Source: Bacillota bacterium
GTDB lineage: Bacteria > Bacillota > Clostridia > Lachnospirales > Bianqueaceae
Length of the DNA: 64,000 nt
Assembly (NCBI GenBank): GCA_017441925.1
Contig: JAFRUE010000001.1
Coordinates: 1-64,000 of the forward strand
Direction of reading: 5' to 3'
Part shown: one piece after another, positions 44,577 through 54,800 of the stretch
Numbering within the stretch: position 1 is the stretch's first letter
Layout: every line of letters starts with the position of its first letter
Made by a program: the position numbers and the translations under genes
The notes under the pieces: model-generated
Database searches by the model: none
Seen by the model: only the letters and a program-made list of their open reading frames with translations
Told to the model about the DNA's origin: nothing

Positions 44577-44777
44577 CTCAACGGTTCAAAATGAGAAAAA
44601 GACTCTGCCTGATAGAAAACCGCGATCCTGGCGGACGATTAGGGACAGTATTCAGCCGCAAGAGAGTTGTCCAGACCATTGTCAGGGACAGTTACCACCA
44701 GTGGAGACTGTCATGGCAGAGTTCGTTACCTTTTATATTTGAACTGACTGCAAGCGCTTCCCGTTTTGTGCATAATG

Positions 44778-44786
44778 TGATATAAT
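44778..44786 (+). promoter_or_regulatory. Extended -10 promoter of the serine dehydratase gene
   Basis: TGATATAAT at 44778-44786, without a clear -35. The leader is about 55 bases. Confidence 0.5.
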
Positions 44787-44813
44787 ACTGTCTGCAATGC
44801 AGGCAGTTTTTTT
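44787..44813 (+). terminator. Terminator hairpin overlapping the sdaA start region
   Basis: A 9-bp stem (44787-44795 with 44799-44807, one T-G pair), 3-base loop and seven T. It directly follows the -10 box, so it can stop read-through from the MATE operon. Transcripts from the local promoter would start inside the left arm and escape it. Confidence 0.6.
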
Positions 44814-44847
44814 CTGCCGGAGCGAACAGAATCAAAAGGACAATATC

Positions 44848-46050
44848 ATGAAAAGCATCACTACTGTATACAAAATCGGTCATGGGCCTTCCAGTTCCCA
44901 TACCGTCGGGCCGTATATTGCGGCGCGCAGGATGCGCAGGAGATATCCGCAGGCGGACGGATTCCGGGTGACTCTTTACGGGTCGCTGGCACTGACAGGC
45001 CAGGGACACGGAACAGCCAAGGCCATCCGTTCCGCGATACCGGAAGCGGAAATCGTTTTTGACAGGGTAAAAAAGGATCTGCCGCATCCGAATACGATGT
45101 ATTTTGAGGCATACAGGGGCGGGCGGCTGCTGCATGCCGAGCGAATCTGCAGTATCGGAGGCGGGGAGCTGCGCAGTGAAAACGAACCGGAGATGAGGAG
45201 CGACGTCTATCCGCACCGGAATTTTGCCGAGATGGCGGAGGAGTGTAAGGCGAAGGACATCACGCTTGTGCAGTTCATCCGGCAGTACGAGGACACTTCA
45301 TTGGATGATTATCTGAAGGAGTCCTGGGAAGCGATGAAGGCCGCGGTGGAACGCGGACTTGAGGCCGAGGGCATCCTGCCCGGCGGGCTGAACATCACAC
45401 GCAAAGCCAAAACGCTCTATGAGAAGCGTTGTTATAATGAGACGGATGACATCACGCTGAACCGCAAGATCGCTTCGTATGCCTATGCGGTCTGCGAGGA
45501 AAACGCCTGTGAAAATATCGTTGTGACGGCTCCGACTTGCGGAAGCTGCGGCGTGCTGCCGGCAGTCATGTATTATATGTGTTTTGACAGAGGTTTCCCG
45601 GAGAATGAGATCCTGGACGCACTGGCGGTGGCGGCGCTCGTCGGTAACGTGATCCGCACGAACGCGAGTATTTCCGGCGCGGAGTGCGGCTGTCAGGCCG
45701 AGATCGGGAGCGCCTGTTCGATGACGGCAGCCGGCCTCGCGAGCCTCTTTGGACTGAATGTGGATCAGATCGAATACGCGGCGGAAATCGCGATGGAGCA
45801 CAACCTGGGTCTGACCTGTGACCCTGTCGGCGGCCTGGTGCAGATCCCCTGCATCGAGCGCAACGCCGTCGCGGCCATGCGCGCGATCAGCTCGGTCAAT
45901 ATTTCCCGGTTCCTGTATTCCACGCGGAAAATCTCCTTTGACGATGTGGTCGAGACGATGTACCAGACCGGCAAAGATATGGATCCGAAATACAAAGAAA
46001 CCTCACACGGCGGGCTCGCCGAGATCTATAAGGAAGAACACGGCGGCTGA
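44848..46050 (+). CDS. sdaA: L-serine ammonia-lyase, iron-sulfur dependent, single chain
   Basis: 400 residues from ATG 44848 (AAAGGA upstream). The N-terminal domain opens VYKIGHGPSSSHTVGPY, and the C-terminal catalytic domain carries APTCGSCGVLPAV and GAECGCQAEIGSACSM with the cysteines for the [4Fe-4S] cluster. It converts L-serine to pyruvate and ammonia. The two domains that are separate subunits in Bacillus (SdaAB, SdaAA) are fused here, but the chain is shorter than the E. coli enzyme (~455). Confidence 0.9.
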   Translation: MKSITTVYKIGHGPSSSHTVGPYIAARRMRRRYPQADGFRVTLYGSLALTGQGHGTAKAIRSAIPEAEIVFDRVKKDLPHPNTMYFEAYRGGRLLHAERICSIGGGELRSENEPEMRSDVYPHRNFAEMAEECKAKDITLVQFIRQYEDTSLDDYLKESWEAMKAAVERGLEAEGILPGGLNITRKAKTLYEKRCYNETDDITLNRKIASYAYAVCEENACENIVVTAPTCGSCGVLPAVMYYMCFDRGFPENEILDALAVAALVGNVIRTNASISGAECGCQAEIGSACSMTAAGLASLFGLNVDQIEYAAEIAMEHNLGLTCDPVGGLVQIPCIERNAVAAMRAISSVNISRFLYSTRKISFDDVVETMYQTGKDMDPKYKETSHGGLAEIYKEEHGG

Positions 46051-46160
46051 GTACAGGCTGGCTCCAGGCTGTGGAGCGCGAGCGGGTAGAATTAGGCGCC
46101 GAATCTGAACGTTTGGGCCTAAATGACCGGGTTTGACCGGCTGAATATGATCGGCCGAGC

Positions 46161-46423
46161 ATCTTGTGTTCGTTGCGGCGGTAAAAATCTCATAAGTGTT
46201 GTTTTTTACCGCCGGTTTAGCTCTGTTGACCGTGAAAACAGCCTGCAAAATGAACTGTTTTCAGAAAATCCATGCTTTTTAGGGGCATCCAAGGAAGGTC
46301 TAGTATAGTAAACCAAGGGTTTGGCGGTAAAATCAGACCTTTTTGAGATATTTACTGCCGCAAACGGCGGTAAAATTAACAAAAATAGGCGCTTTTACCG
46401 CCACACCCGGCAAAAGTGTCCCC
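46161..46423 (+). repeat. Interspersed structured element C (263 bp), GGCGGTAAAA hairpin family
   Basis: Same orientation as B. It starts ATCTTGTGTTCGTTGC, first hairpin GGCGGTAAAA/TTTTTTACCGCC. The middle is diverged and has gained extra copies of the arm word (TTTGGCGGTAAAATC at ~46319, TTTACTGCCGC at ~46360). It ends with the last hairpin GGCGGTAAAA/TTTTACCGCC enclosing AAAAATAGGCGC and the tail CGGCAAAAGTGTCCCC. Lies between the convergent sdaA and symporter genes. Confidence 0.87.
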
Positions 46424-46443
46424 CGGACGCAGCAAGCCGCCGG

Positions 46444-46485
46444 GCGGCGATCAAGTTGCAATAGAGCGGCGATCAAGCTGCAATA
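46444..46485. repeat. Two copies of a 22-bp unit
   Basis: GCGGCGATCAAGTTGCAATA (46444-46463) is repeated with one change at 46466-46485, directly after element C. Confidence 0.85.
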
Positions 46486-46489
46486 ATAC

Positions 46490-46537
46490 AAGAAGGCCAA
46501 CCGGAATTACATTACAGATCCGGTTGACCTTCTTTTC
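46490..46537. terminator. Hairpin terminator of the symporter gene
   Basis: GAAGGCCAACCGG (46492-46504) pairs with CCGGTTGACCTTC (46520-46532) with one mismatch. T-rich tails exist on both sides. The arm GGCCAACCGG is the same as in the terminator at 38067. Confidence 0.7.
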
Positions 46538-46600
46538 GTGCGGATTATGAAGCTGTCAGTGGCCCGACAGCGCGCCTCGAAAGCACGCCTCAAACAGCAC

Positions 46601-46652
46601 AGCCCGGCAGTGCAGCCCGACAGCATAGCCCGACTACGAAGCCCGACTACGC
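46601..46652. repeat. Four tandem copies of a degenerate 13-bp unit
   Basis: AGCCCGGCAGTGC, AGCCCGACAGCAT, AGCCCGACTACGA and AGCCCGACTACGC follow one another (46601-46652), just beyond the stop codon of the symporter gene. Confidence 0.85.
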
Positions 46653-46673
46653 ATCCCGGCGCTGACCGGAGAA

Positions 46674-48215
46674 TTACTCTCTGTAGCCTTTTTCCTCCAG
46701 CTGGCGGCAGACGTCTTCGTAGGTCTTCTCATCCAGCTTGTAATTCTTCTGATACAGCAGATAAGAGATGAAACCGAAGACCAGCGGGATGATGACCATG
46801 GCCATCAAGAGACCGTTCGTCTGCGCGGGGCTGACGCCGGCGATGACATTGCGGATGCCTTCCATACGGGCGGCGTCCGTGATCTGTTTCAGTTCGGCCT
46901 GCTGCTCAAACGCGGAGATCTGGTTGGTTTTCTCCGTGACGTGGAAGAGCAGGTATGTCAGGGAGGTCAGCGCTACGACCAGAGCGCTTCCCATTTTGGT
47001 CAGGAGAGGACGCATGGATGTGATGATGGCTTCGTTGCGGTGCCCGGTCTTAAGCTGGTTGTACTCGACCGTGTTGACGATGGAGATCATCATGATGAGA
47101 TAGAAGCCGTACAGACCCAGGTTGACCAGCATGTATCCGATCGTGATCACGATAAAACTGACGGAATTTGCCGGCATGACCATGCCTCCGATAACCTCCA
47201 GCACACTTCCGATCACGACCATGATCATGCCGAAGGTCATCAGCTGTTTGCGCATGAACTTGCGGGACAGGGCCGGATAGATCAGCATCAGGACCGCTGT
47301 CGCGGCGACACCGACCATAGAGAAGATGGAGTACAGGCCGCCTTCGTATCCGTAGCGGAAATAGATAAAGCTGGAGCCGATTCCGCCGAAGACGAGGGAG
47401 TTGGCGATCTGCTGGAGCAGGAAGATCAGGATCATCCAGCGCAGCTGATCGTTCTGGGAGATTGTACGGGTGATCCTGCGGACGTTGAGCTTCATCTTGG
47501 GCTCCATATCGTCGCCGCGGTGTTCCTTGACGCCGAAGAGCGTGAAGAGGATGAAGAGCGGTCCGAGGATCGCGATCACAAGCGCGATGATGCCATAAGC
47601 AGTACCTGCACTGCCGCCGAGGGCCTTTTCACCGGTGGTGAAGATCGGGATCAGGACGGACGCGAGTGTGGAGCCGACGCCGGCGAAGAAGGTCGCGCGG
47701 GACGTATACTGGTTCCTGAGGTCCGCGTCGCGGGACAGGGCCGGGATCATGCCCCAGAACGAGATGTCGTGCATGGTGTAGGTAATGCTGTAGGCGAAAT
47801 AGATAATGCCAAAGAAAATGATAAACGGCCATCCCTGCAGCTTCGTGTTGAAGGCCAGGTAGATGACGATGGAGGTCGACAGGACGCCGATCAAGAGCCA
47901 GGGCTTGAATTTGCCCCATTTTGTACGGGTGCTCTCGATGATGTTGCCCATGATCGGATCGTTCAGTCCGTCAAAAATACGGGCAGCGACCATGATAGCG
48001 GTGATGGCCAAGAGCTGTGAACTCGTCAGCTGCTTTGTAAACAGGATGTAGGTCAGGATGCAGTTGTTGAACAGGAAATACATCATGTCCCGTCCGATGG
48101 TGCCAAGCGGGTAGAAAATCAGGTTCTTCTCGCGTTTCTTGCGTTTTTTCTCGGATATCGGCTGCCCCGGATTATCCACATTGTGCTCTTTTGGCTTTTG
48201 ATTCAGTTCGTCCAT
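46674..48215 (-). CDS. GPH-family sugar:cation symporter (MFS superfamily)
   Basis: 513 residues, 12 helices. GPH hallmarks are GTIGRDMMYFLFNNCILTYI, ARIFDGLNDPIMGNIIESTRTKWGKF (cation/sugar loop, longer than needed here but continuous) and ITYTMHDISFWGMIPAL. Cytoplasmic N-tail of ~30 charged residues. The family imports glycosides, pentosides or hexuronides with H+ or Na+. Monocistronic, reading toward element C. Confidence 0.88.
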   Translation of the reverse strand: MDELNQKPKEHNVDNPGQPISEKKRKKREKNLIFYPLGTIGRDMMYFLFNNCILTYILFTKQLTSSQLLAITAIMVAARIFDGLNDPIMGNIIESTRTKWGKFKPWLLIGVLSTSIVIYLAFNTKLQGWPFIIFFGIIYFAYSITYTMHDISFWGMIPALSRDADLRNQYTSRATFFAGVGSTLASVLIPIFTTGEKALGGSAGTAYGIIALVIAILGPLFILFTLFGVKEHRGDDMEPKMKLNVRRITRTISQNDQLRWMILIFLLQQIANSLVFGGIGSSFIYFRYGYEGGLYSIFSMVGVAATAVLMLIYPALSRKFMRKQLMTFGMIMVVIGSVLEVIGGMVMPANSVSFIVITIGYMLVNLGLYGFYLIMMISIVNTVEYNQLKTGHRNEAIITSMRPLLTKMGSALVVALTSLTYLLFHVTEKTNQISAFEQQAELKQITDAARMEGIRNVIAGVSPAQTNGLLMAMVIIPLVFGFISYLLYQKNYKLDEKTYEDVCRQLEEKGYRE

Positions 48216-48352
48216 GAAAAAAACACTCCCATGTAATATTATGATACCTATTCAGTTGGAGATAAACAAATCGTGTATCACGTATACTATCATAATACAA
48301 ATGGGCAGAAATTACCATAGGAAAATACATAATTTGATGAATATTATGGAAA

Positions 48353-50371
48353 TTATGCATCGGGGACAGTAATGTTCCCGGTGTCCTGAAAGACCTGCAG
48401 CGGTCTGCACTGCAGCAGGTTGATCATGTATTCCGCAGTCTCTGCCACATTGATCGTAAATTCGATATCAACGGGTTCTCCGTATTCAGACTGGATCAGA
48501 TGCATCATTCTCTGCAGCTGTTCCATCAGCTGACGGTTGCGGACCAGTCCCAGGCAGGAAATGAAGTAAATATTGCGGGAAATCCCGCTCTCGCGGAAAG
48601 CTGTTTCGGCCTCCCAGTCATGCTCAAGCACCTGGCTTTTCAGATAGAGCGGCAGCAGAGGCTCCAGCGCTTTAAGCGGAACACGGCTGAGCGTGCGGCC
48701 TTTCAGATCCACAGCTTACGCCTGCCGCTGAGAGTAGCGGTGCTTCTCGGCAGAGGTCGTAAAGTTTGTCGATTCTGGCTTGTCAAGACTTACGAGCCGC
48801 GGATAAGAACCTTCCGTCCGGTCAACGGCGGAGGTCCCGAGGCCCATAACAAGACGCAGCATGCCTGCCGACGAATCGATATCCGACAGGAATTTGTAGG
48901 GACTGTACGAATATCCGACACCTGCGGCGCAGGGCATGAAATATGATCCGTAGGAGGACCCAGAGACACGCATGATCAGAAGGGCCATCTGTTCATCCCG
49001 GCGGTCGAGCCCGCGCTGTTTGCGGTAAACGAGCGAGGAAAGACTTGCAGAACTTGCATAGACAGTGCGGACCGCGTTCTCGAATTCTTCAAGACGTTCT
49101 TCCGGTGTGCCCTGATTGGAACAGAATACGGATTCATATTTCCCCGCAAATGCATTATCAAAACCATCCTCCAGGATACTGCTTGAACGGACGATGTACG
49201 GATCGTGGCCGTAATACTCCAGAATATGCGCGAACCGTTCCTTGATCTCATGTGAAAAGACACCGTTCCTAAGGTGCTGCGCCAGTTCATCCGCCAGTTC
49301 GTAATATCCTTCCTCTGTGCGCTGCCGGATGCGGATATCCCAGAAACCGTTGTCGACGATATAGGTATAGAATACATCCGAACCGACATAGAAAGAATCG
49401 TGCGGCTCCATGACGAGGTCGATGTCAGGAGCAAGATTCCGGATGATGGCGCGCGCAAGCAGCATTCCGCAGGTCTTGCCGCCGACCATGCCTGTCCCGA
49501 CCATGTGGTCGCGGACCTGGAAATAATCCTCCGGCCGGAAATGCTTTTTCACCAGTACGCGCAGCCGCTCATCGCGGGTCATCATGATGTTGCACATTCT
49601 GGCGCACTGATCCGTCACCGGAATACCGTTCTCATGCAGGATCCGTGTCTGATTGAAGAAATGGTCCCAGGAGTCGCCCTGCTGTTCCTCCAGCGTCCGC
49701 TGCTGCTGATTCATGACCTGATAGAAACGGCTGGTCTGGATACCATCCTGGATCGGCCGGACTTCGCCGGTCGCAGGCCGGTAGAGATGCGGCAGAAACA
49801 TGGTATCGGAAGAGCGGTTCCAGACTTTCTGCGGACGGATGAAGAGAACATCCTGGGCCGGATCACCGTAAACATCCAGAAAGAGCTGTGTTGTATTGAC
49901 GATCTTGTTGATCGCGGTAAAAGAGTGCCGGCCGCGGATGACCGGGAAGAACGCGACGGTGTCGAGAATGAACAGGAAGGGACAGGTCACACGGAAGAAA
50001 TTCCCCATCATCAGATCCGTCGCCCAGGCTGTCTGCAGATCGGAGAGGCAATCAAAAACATAGAAAGCATCCCGGCCTTCCCGCTCAATGACTCGGTGGA
50101 TCTCGACCGTGAAGGTCTCGAACCGGTGCGAAAGCTCGATATTGATCCGCTTGACCTCCGGACATTCGGGGACCAGCTCCGGATGAGAAGCAAAACGGAA
50201 ATAGATGATATTGCGGCCGTCGCGTTTAGCCTGCTCAACGAACGGATCCGCGAAACGGCGGAAATCATCGAGGTTTGAAACGCGCAGGACGACGTTATCG
50301 CCCAGACGGATATTGTCGAGCGCCTGATCCAACCCTGGTATACCGGATTTCACTCTGTCAAAAGCTGCCAT
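48353..50371 (-). pseudogene. Broken PEP/pyruvate-binding domain protein (in-frame stop and lost C-terminus)
   Basis: The frame from ATG 50371 encodes 551 residues (KSGIPGLDQALDNIRLGDNV, then the pyruvate kinase-like ATP-grasp signature YIVRSSSILEDGFDNAFAGK) and stops at TAA 48718-48716. The same frame continues immediately (AVDLKGRTLSRVPL ... YMINLLQCRPLQVF) to 48353, so the break is a nonsense codon rather than a frameshift. Homologues continue well past LLQCRPLQ. Here the tail is encoded by a REP-like hairpin (48362-48379) and ends. The protein is therefore truncated as well as interrupted. Stop-codon read-through cannot be excluded. Confidence 0.8.
48362..48379. repeat. REP-like hairpin at the truncated end of the pseudogene
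   Basis: GGGGAC (48362-48367) pairs with GTTCCC (48374-48379). It contains GGGACAGT, a word that recurs in other gaps of the window (33502, 44642, 44685, 57902, and inverted at 37953). Confidence 0.5.
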
Positions 50372-50450
50372 ATGACTGACCTCATCTCAGTATTGCTGCA
50401 TCCTTACAGCGGACGCCATACGATCCGGCAGGGGATGCGTTATGATCCGA

Positions 50451-50495
50451 AAAACAAAAAAGGCAAAGGTATCCTGATAAGACGCCTTTGCCTTT
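50451..50495 (-). terminator. Attenuator-like terminator in the leader of the PEP/pyruvate-binding gene
   Basis: A perfect 11-bp stem (AAAGGCAAAGG 50459-50469 with CCTTTGCCTTT 50485-50495). On the minus strand it is followed by a T-run (complement of 50451-50461). It begins at the predicted transcription start and lies before the coding region, so most transcripts would stop early. Confidence 0.65.
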
Positions 50496-50503
50496 ACAAC
50501 GAC

Positions 50504-50532
50504 AATATAACACAGTTGAGAGAAGATGTAAA
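50504..50532 (-). promoter_or_regulatory. Promoter of the PEP/pyruvate-binding gene
   Basis: Minus-strand TTTACA (50532-50527), 17 bases, extended TGT and TATATT (50509-50504). Confidence 0.6.
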
Positions 50533-50545
50533 CAGGAATTCTGGA

Positions 50546-50800
50546 ATCAGCCGAAACAGTTTTAGCCTGTAAAAATATAGAATAAAATATTTTATTGAAA
50601 AATCGGAAAGTTAACAATAGGGCTAACGGTGTATATATGGTTTATATATGGTTAACGCAAGTGGAAAATAAACTATTATTTAGATATGTGTATACATGTT
50701 AAATTGACATAAATATATTATAAGTATACCTTAAATGTGTAAGAATAATGGACATCAAGTCTTGACAAATATATTAAGAAAGTATAAAGTACGATTACAA
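50546..50800 (+). promoter_or_regulatory. Control region of the pilus operon (copy 1)
   Basis: A long A/T-rich stretch with two TTGACA boxes 58 bases apart (50704-50709 and 50762-50767), each followed after 17 bases by a weak -10 (TACCTT 50727-50732, TAAAGT 50785-50790). Upstream are TATACATGTTAAATTGACAT and several GTTAAC/TATATATGG words. The same arrangement, with equal spacing, precedes the surface-protein gene at 62972. The weak -10 boxes suggest activator dependence. Confidence 0.6.
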
Positions 50801-50904
50801 GTGTCTCTACTTGCCTTTTGTGTTCTTTTGATTTCCGCTGTTTTGCTTATAGCGGATAGGGCACACAGGACATAGTGACTTTGTAATATTTTAAGGATAA
50901 TAGG

Positions 50905-51210
50905 ATGAAAGTTACAGAGAAACAATTACGCAGACTCAACAGGATGAGTTTGCTGGAGATCATCGTGGAACAAAAAAAACAGATCGAAGACCTTGAATCA
51001 CGGCTGGCCACTGCTGAAGAGCGGTTAGCCGTGAAACATGTTTCAATAGATCTGCAGAATGTCGGATCCTGGGACGCGGCTGTACACTTCCTGATGCGGG
51101 CTTGTGACTATAACGAGACAGAATCGTCTGATAACAAAGAGATGCCTGATAACAAAGCTGTGACGAGCCGGCTTGAGACAGTTATGGACACGGAGGACGA
51201 TAAGCCGTGA
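50905..51210 (+). CDS. Small coiled-coil protein of the pilus operon
   Basis: 101 residues. The N-terminal half (KVTEKQLRRLNRMSLLEII, then a heptad-rich QKKQIEDLESRLATAEERLA) forms a coiled coil; the C-terminal half is acidic and polar. No signal peptide or membrane helix. Similar small proteins commonly sit first in Clostridia loci encoding signal peptidase and LPXTG proteins; their role is unknown. Its stop overlaps the signal peptidase start by 4 bases. Confidence 0.75.
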   Translation: MKVTEKQLRRLNRMSLLEIIVEQKKQIEDLESRLATAEERLAVKHVSIDLQNVGSWDAAVHFLMRACDYNETESSDNKEMPDNKAVTSRLETVMDTEDDKP

Positions 51211-51797
51211 GCCGCAGATCAATTGATGAACTGCTGACAGTCTCTGCGGAGCAATGGGAAAGCACGCTGAATCAGCAGCGTTACCGCAAGAATTTTGCCA
51301 GTACGATGAAGAATACGGTCTACGCGCTCATCACTGTTGCCGCGATAGCCGTATTGGTAGCGGTCCTGCTGCTGCCGGTCCTGCGGATCTACGGTACGTC
51401 CATGAGTCCGACACTTGATGAGGGAAACTACGTCTTGTCCGTGAAGGGCAGTAATTTTGAGACCGGTGATGTCATCGCGTTCTACTACAACAACAAGATC
51501 CTCATAAAACGAGTGATCGCTCAGCCGGGCGAATGGGTGGATATCGCCGAGGACGGTACCGTTTACGTCAATAATGTGAAGATCGATGAACCGTATGTGA
51601 CGGACCTTGCATTCGGCGAATGTGACATCGAATTACCGTATCAGGTACCAGAGAGCAGAATCTTCGTAATGGGAGATCACCGGGATGTATCCGTTGATTC
51701 GCGCAGTACGACGATCGGCTGCGTGGCGGAGGAGCAGATCGTGGGCAAGATCGTATTCTGTATCTGGCCATACGAGGATTTCGGCGCTGTCAAATAA
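51207..51797 (+). CDS. lepB: Signal peptidase I
   Basis: 196 residues from GTG 51207, overlapping the upstream stop (GTGA) with CGGAGG ahead. One N-terminal membrane helix (~37-58), nucleophile Ser65 in GTSMSPTL, general base Lys101 in ILIKRVIAQPG, and the box MGDHRDVSVDSR. It removes Sec signal peptides outside the membrane. Its place at the head of the pilus operon suggests a dedicated peptidase for the pilins. Confidence 0.92.
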   Translation: MSRRSIDELLTVSAEQWESTLNQQRYRKNFASTMKNTVYALITVAAIAVLVAVLLLPVLRIYGTSMSPTLDEGNYVLSVKGSNFETGDVIAFYYNNKILIKRVIAQPGEWVDIAEDGTVYVNNVKIDEPYVTDLAFGECDIELPYQVPESRIFVMGDHRDVSVDSRSTTIGCVAEEQIVGKIVFCIWPYEDFGAVK

Positions 51798-51875
51798 ACA
51801 GGGCTGACAAGAATCACAGTAATACTTTAGTAATAGCGATGTAGTTCTTTTAGGGAATAGAAGGGGGCAGTTTTA

Positions 51876-54800
51876 GTGAGAACAAACGGAAAATACGGAA
51901 AGGCTAAGATCCGTCAGAACTGGAGAAGGAGGCTTACCGGAGTCCTTGCCGGTATTATTGTGTTTACAACGACCTACTCTCTTATTCTGCCGGCAATCAC
52001 GCTGGATGAAAGCGCAGCCGAGAATGAGCCCGGTATCGTCCTGAATACACCGGAGGAATCTTCTGAAGCGGCAGCCGAGATCGTTGAGGTCGAGACGGTT
52101 GAAGAAGCCGAGGAGGAAGCCGCCGAACCTGCTGGCAAAGCAGAGGCAACCGAGGAGGCTGAAGCACCTGCTGAGAGTTCTGATGAAGTAATCACTGAGG
52201 AGGCAGAAACTTCTCAGGATATTTCTGTGTCTGAAGACGGCTCCGAAGCGGAAGATGCCGCAGCTGCAGAGAATTCAGAAGAAGAGACCGCTGCCCCTGC
52301 GGAAAGCTCTGAAGAAGTCGAAGTTGCAGCCGAGAGTTCTGTAGAAGAGATCGTTGCTGTAATAGAGAATTCAAAAGAAGAGACCGCTGCCCCTGCGGAG
52401 AGTTCTGAAGAAGTCGAAGTTGCAGCTGAGAGCACTGTGGAAGAAAACTCTGAAGAAGAGTCTGCAGCTCCGGCAGAAGTTGTCGTAGAATATCCTGCCC
52501 AGGATTTTGAAGCGGAAGCAGGAGACATTAAGGTCACTGTATCTGCACCGGAAGGTGCTTTCCCGGCCGGCACCACCATGACTGCCGTGATTGTCGAGGA
52601 TGAAGAAATCCTGACCGCTGCTTCTGAAGCGGTTGAGGGCGAAGCTCGTTCAATTTATGCAGTAGACATCATTTTCCGTGATGTTGACGGCACAGAGATC
52701 GAGCCGTTACAGCCTGTTCGTGTCAGCATGAGCTCCGCTGTCGTCAAAGAGGCAGAAGCCATCGAGGTTGTCCATGTCGATGATGAAGGTCTTGCCGAGG
52801 TCGTTTCCCAGGCTGAGGACGCAGAGACTGCAGATGATGAAGTTGTCTTCGATACGGATGGATTCTCGGTGTATGTTATTGTGGAAACAGAAGTTATCAC
52901 GGTAGATTACCTGACAGCGGATGGAGAGACATATACTATCACTGTTGAAGTTCCTGAAAGTGCAAAGATTCCTGAAGGAACAATTCTTGATATCACAGAA
53001 ATTCCTGCAGGAACTTCAGAATATGCTGACTATCTCACGAAGAGTAAAGAAATAATAGGCGAAGGAGAACTTTCCTTCGCGAGGATGTTTGATATCAATC
53101 TTGTATATAACGGAAAGAAAATAGAGCCAGAATGTAAAATCACTGTTTATATAGAATTGAATGACTCTATTGCTTTGGCAGAAGGGACTCGTCTATATGC
53201 TGTTCATTTCGGTGAAGAGGGCACAGAAAAGCTTTCCGTAAGCACTGTTGGTTCCAGTTACGGAACGATGCAAGATGTAACAGAAGTAAGCTTTTCAACA
53301 AATGGCTTGTCTCCGATAGTAATAACAGGTACAGAAGCTTATCCGACAGTTTCTCTAACTGCAACATCTACAAGAGCTGCTAACGATACAATTACGGTAG
53401 CTGTTGAGGGAGCAGGAGATACTACGGAGATAACCATTCCGCTTGGTGAATTCAGTGACAATGCAGATGCCCTAACAATCGATGGATATACTTTTGTTGA
53501 GGGATGGTATAATTCGATTAAGATAAACGGTATTTACAAAGATGACGATGGAGGCATCTATTTCGGTACAATCGAAGGCAATACTGTTACAGGCGTTGTA
53601 ATAGACCTTGCTAACGTGACACTTAAATATGAGGAAACAGTTGTTTCTCATAATGTAACCTTTGAAGTGGTTGTGGATGGTACGGTATCATCTGCTGCTG
53701 GCCGTGTGGATATAGCGGGAGCTAGCACACTGAAAGAAGGCCACGAGTATGACTTCTCAGCCGTTGCCCAAAACGGTTATTCCATAAGCAGTGTTACTAC
53801 TTCTTCTGGGGCTGTTGCTTCGGGCTCTGGAAGCACATATATTCTTACAGGTGCTACAGAGGATACAACAATCACTATTAATCTGAATGAACAAACTTTA
53901 TATAATGGCGGCTTTACATTTGCTGGATCGAATACTCGTCTTACTTATAACGGGACTAGTTATAATTCCTGGAATGGTAGCAACCATGATTATGTACGTT
54001 CATTTAATTATACGGCGACTGAAACCTTTGCATTTACATTAGGCGGAACAAACGAATGGTCTAACCTTACAAAGGTAATGAACCAGCTGTCAATCACCGT
54101 AGATGGTGATGCTCAGGCGGTGAGTATTCCAGATGTAACAGGAAGCACAGAAACTACTACACTTCGTAATGGTTATGTCGTTACTGTCACAAAAACTTCT
54201 GCTGGTCAGTATCCTACATATTCTGTGACAATAACAAATCCTGATGCTGACAACAAGGTAAGAGGACAAATCCATATCCAGACAAACTTTAAAGACGTCT
54301 CTTCTAGTGAGGTATGGGCAAAACAGTTAGATGGCGTAGAGCCTCTGGCATATAAGAAAACCACCGGTAATAACACAACAGGATTTGTAACTGCCGATGG
54401 TCAAGGAGATCAAAACAGTCGTCTGCAACCGGAAGTATATACGTTCTATTCCAGAGATACTTCTAATTCATCCTACTATTTTGTCAAGTTGGATGGAACC
54501 TATAATGTGGATGATTTGTATTTGACAGTTGTCAATTACAACGCATCTTCAGAAACTACATCGAATGTTATTTCTGAAATAAAGGTTTCATCGTTGGCAA
54601 CAATTAGTGGACTTGGGAATAGAATTAGGAATTATTTAACAACATACACCAACTACACGACTTCGGATTATTATTTCACTATTCCGTCCGGAACGACTAA
54701 CCTGACCGATATTCGTATCTATATTGTGTACAAACCGAATGTCGATGACAGCACTAAGTTTACAGTTTGGTTTGATAACAATGATGGAACTGCTATCTAT

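Noticed and set aside
46941-48020. 359-codon open frame on the plus strand
   Set aside because: Antisense to the GPH symporter; rich in Asp/His/Glu repeats typical of the complement of membrane-protein codons.
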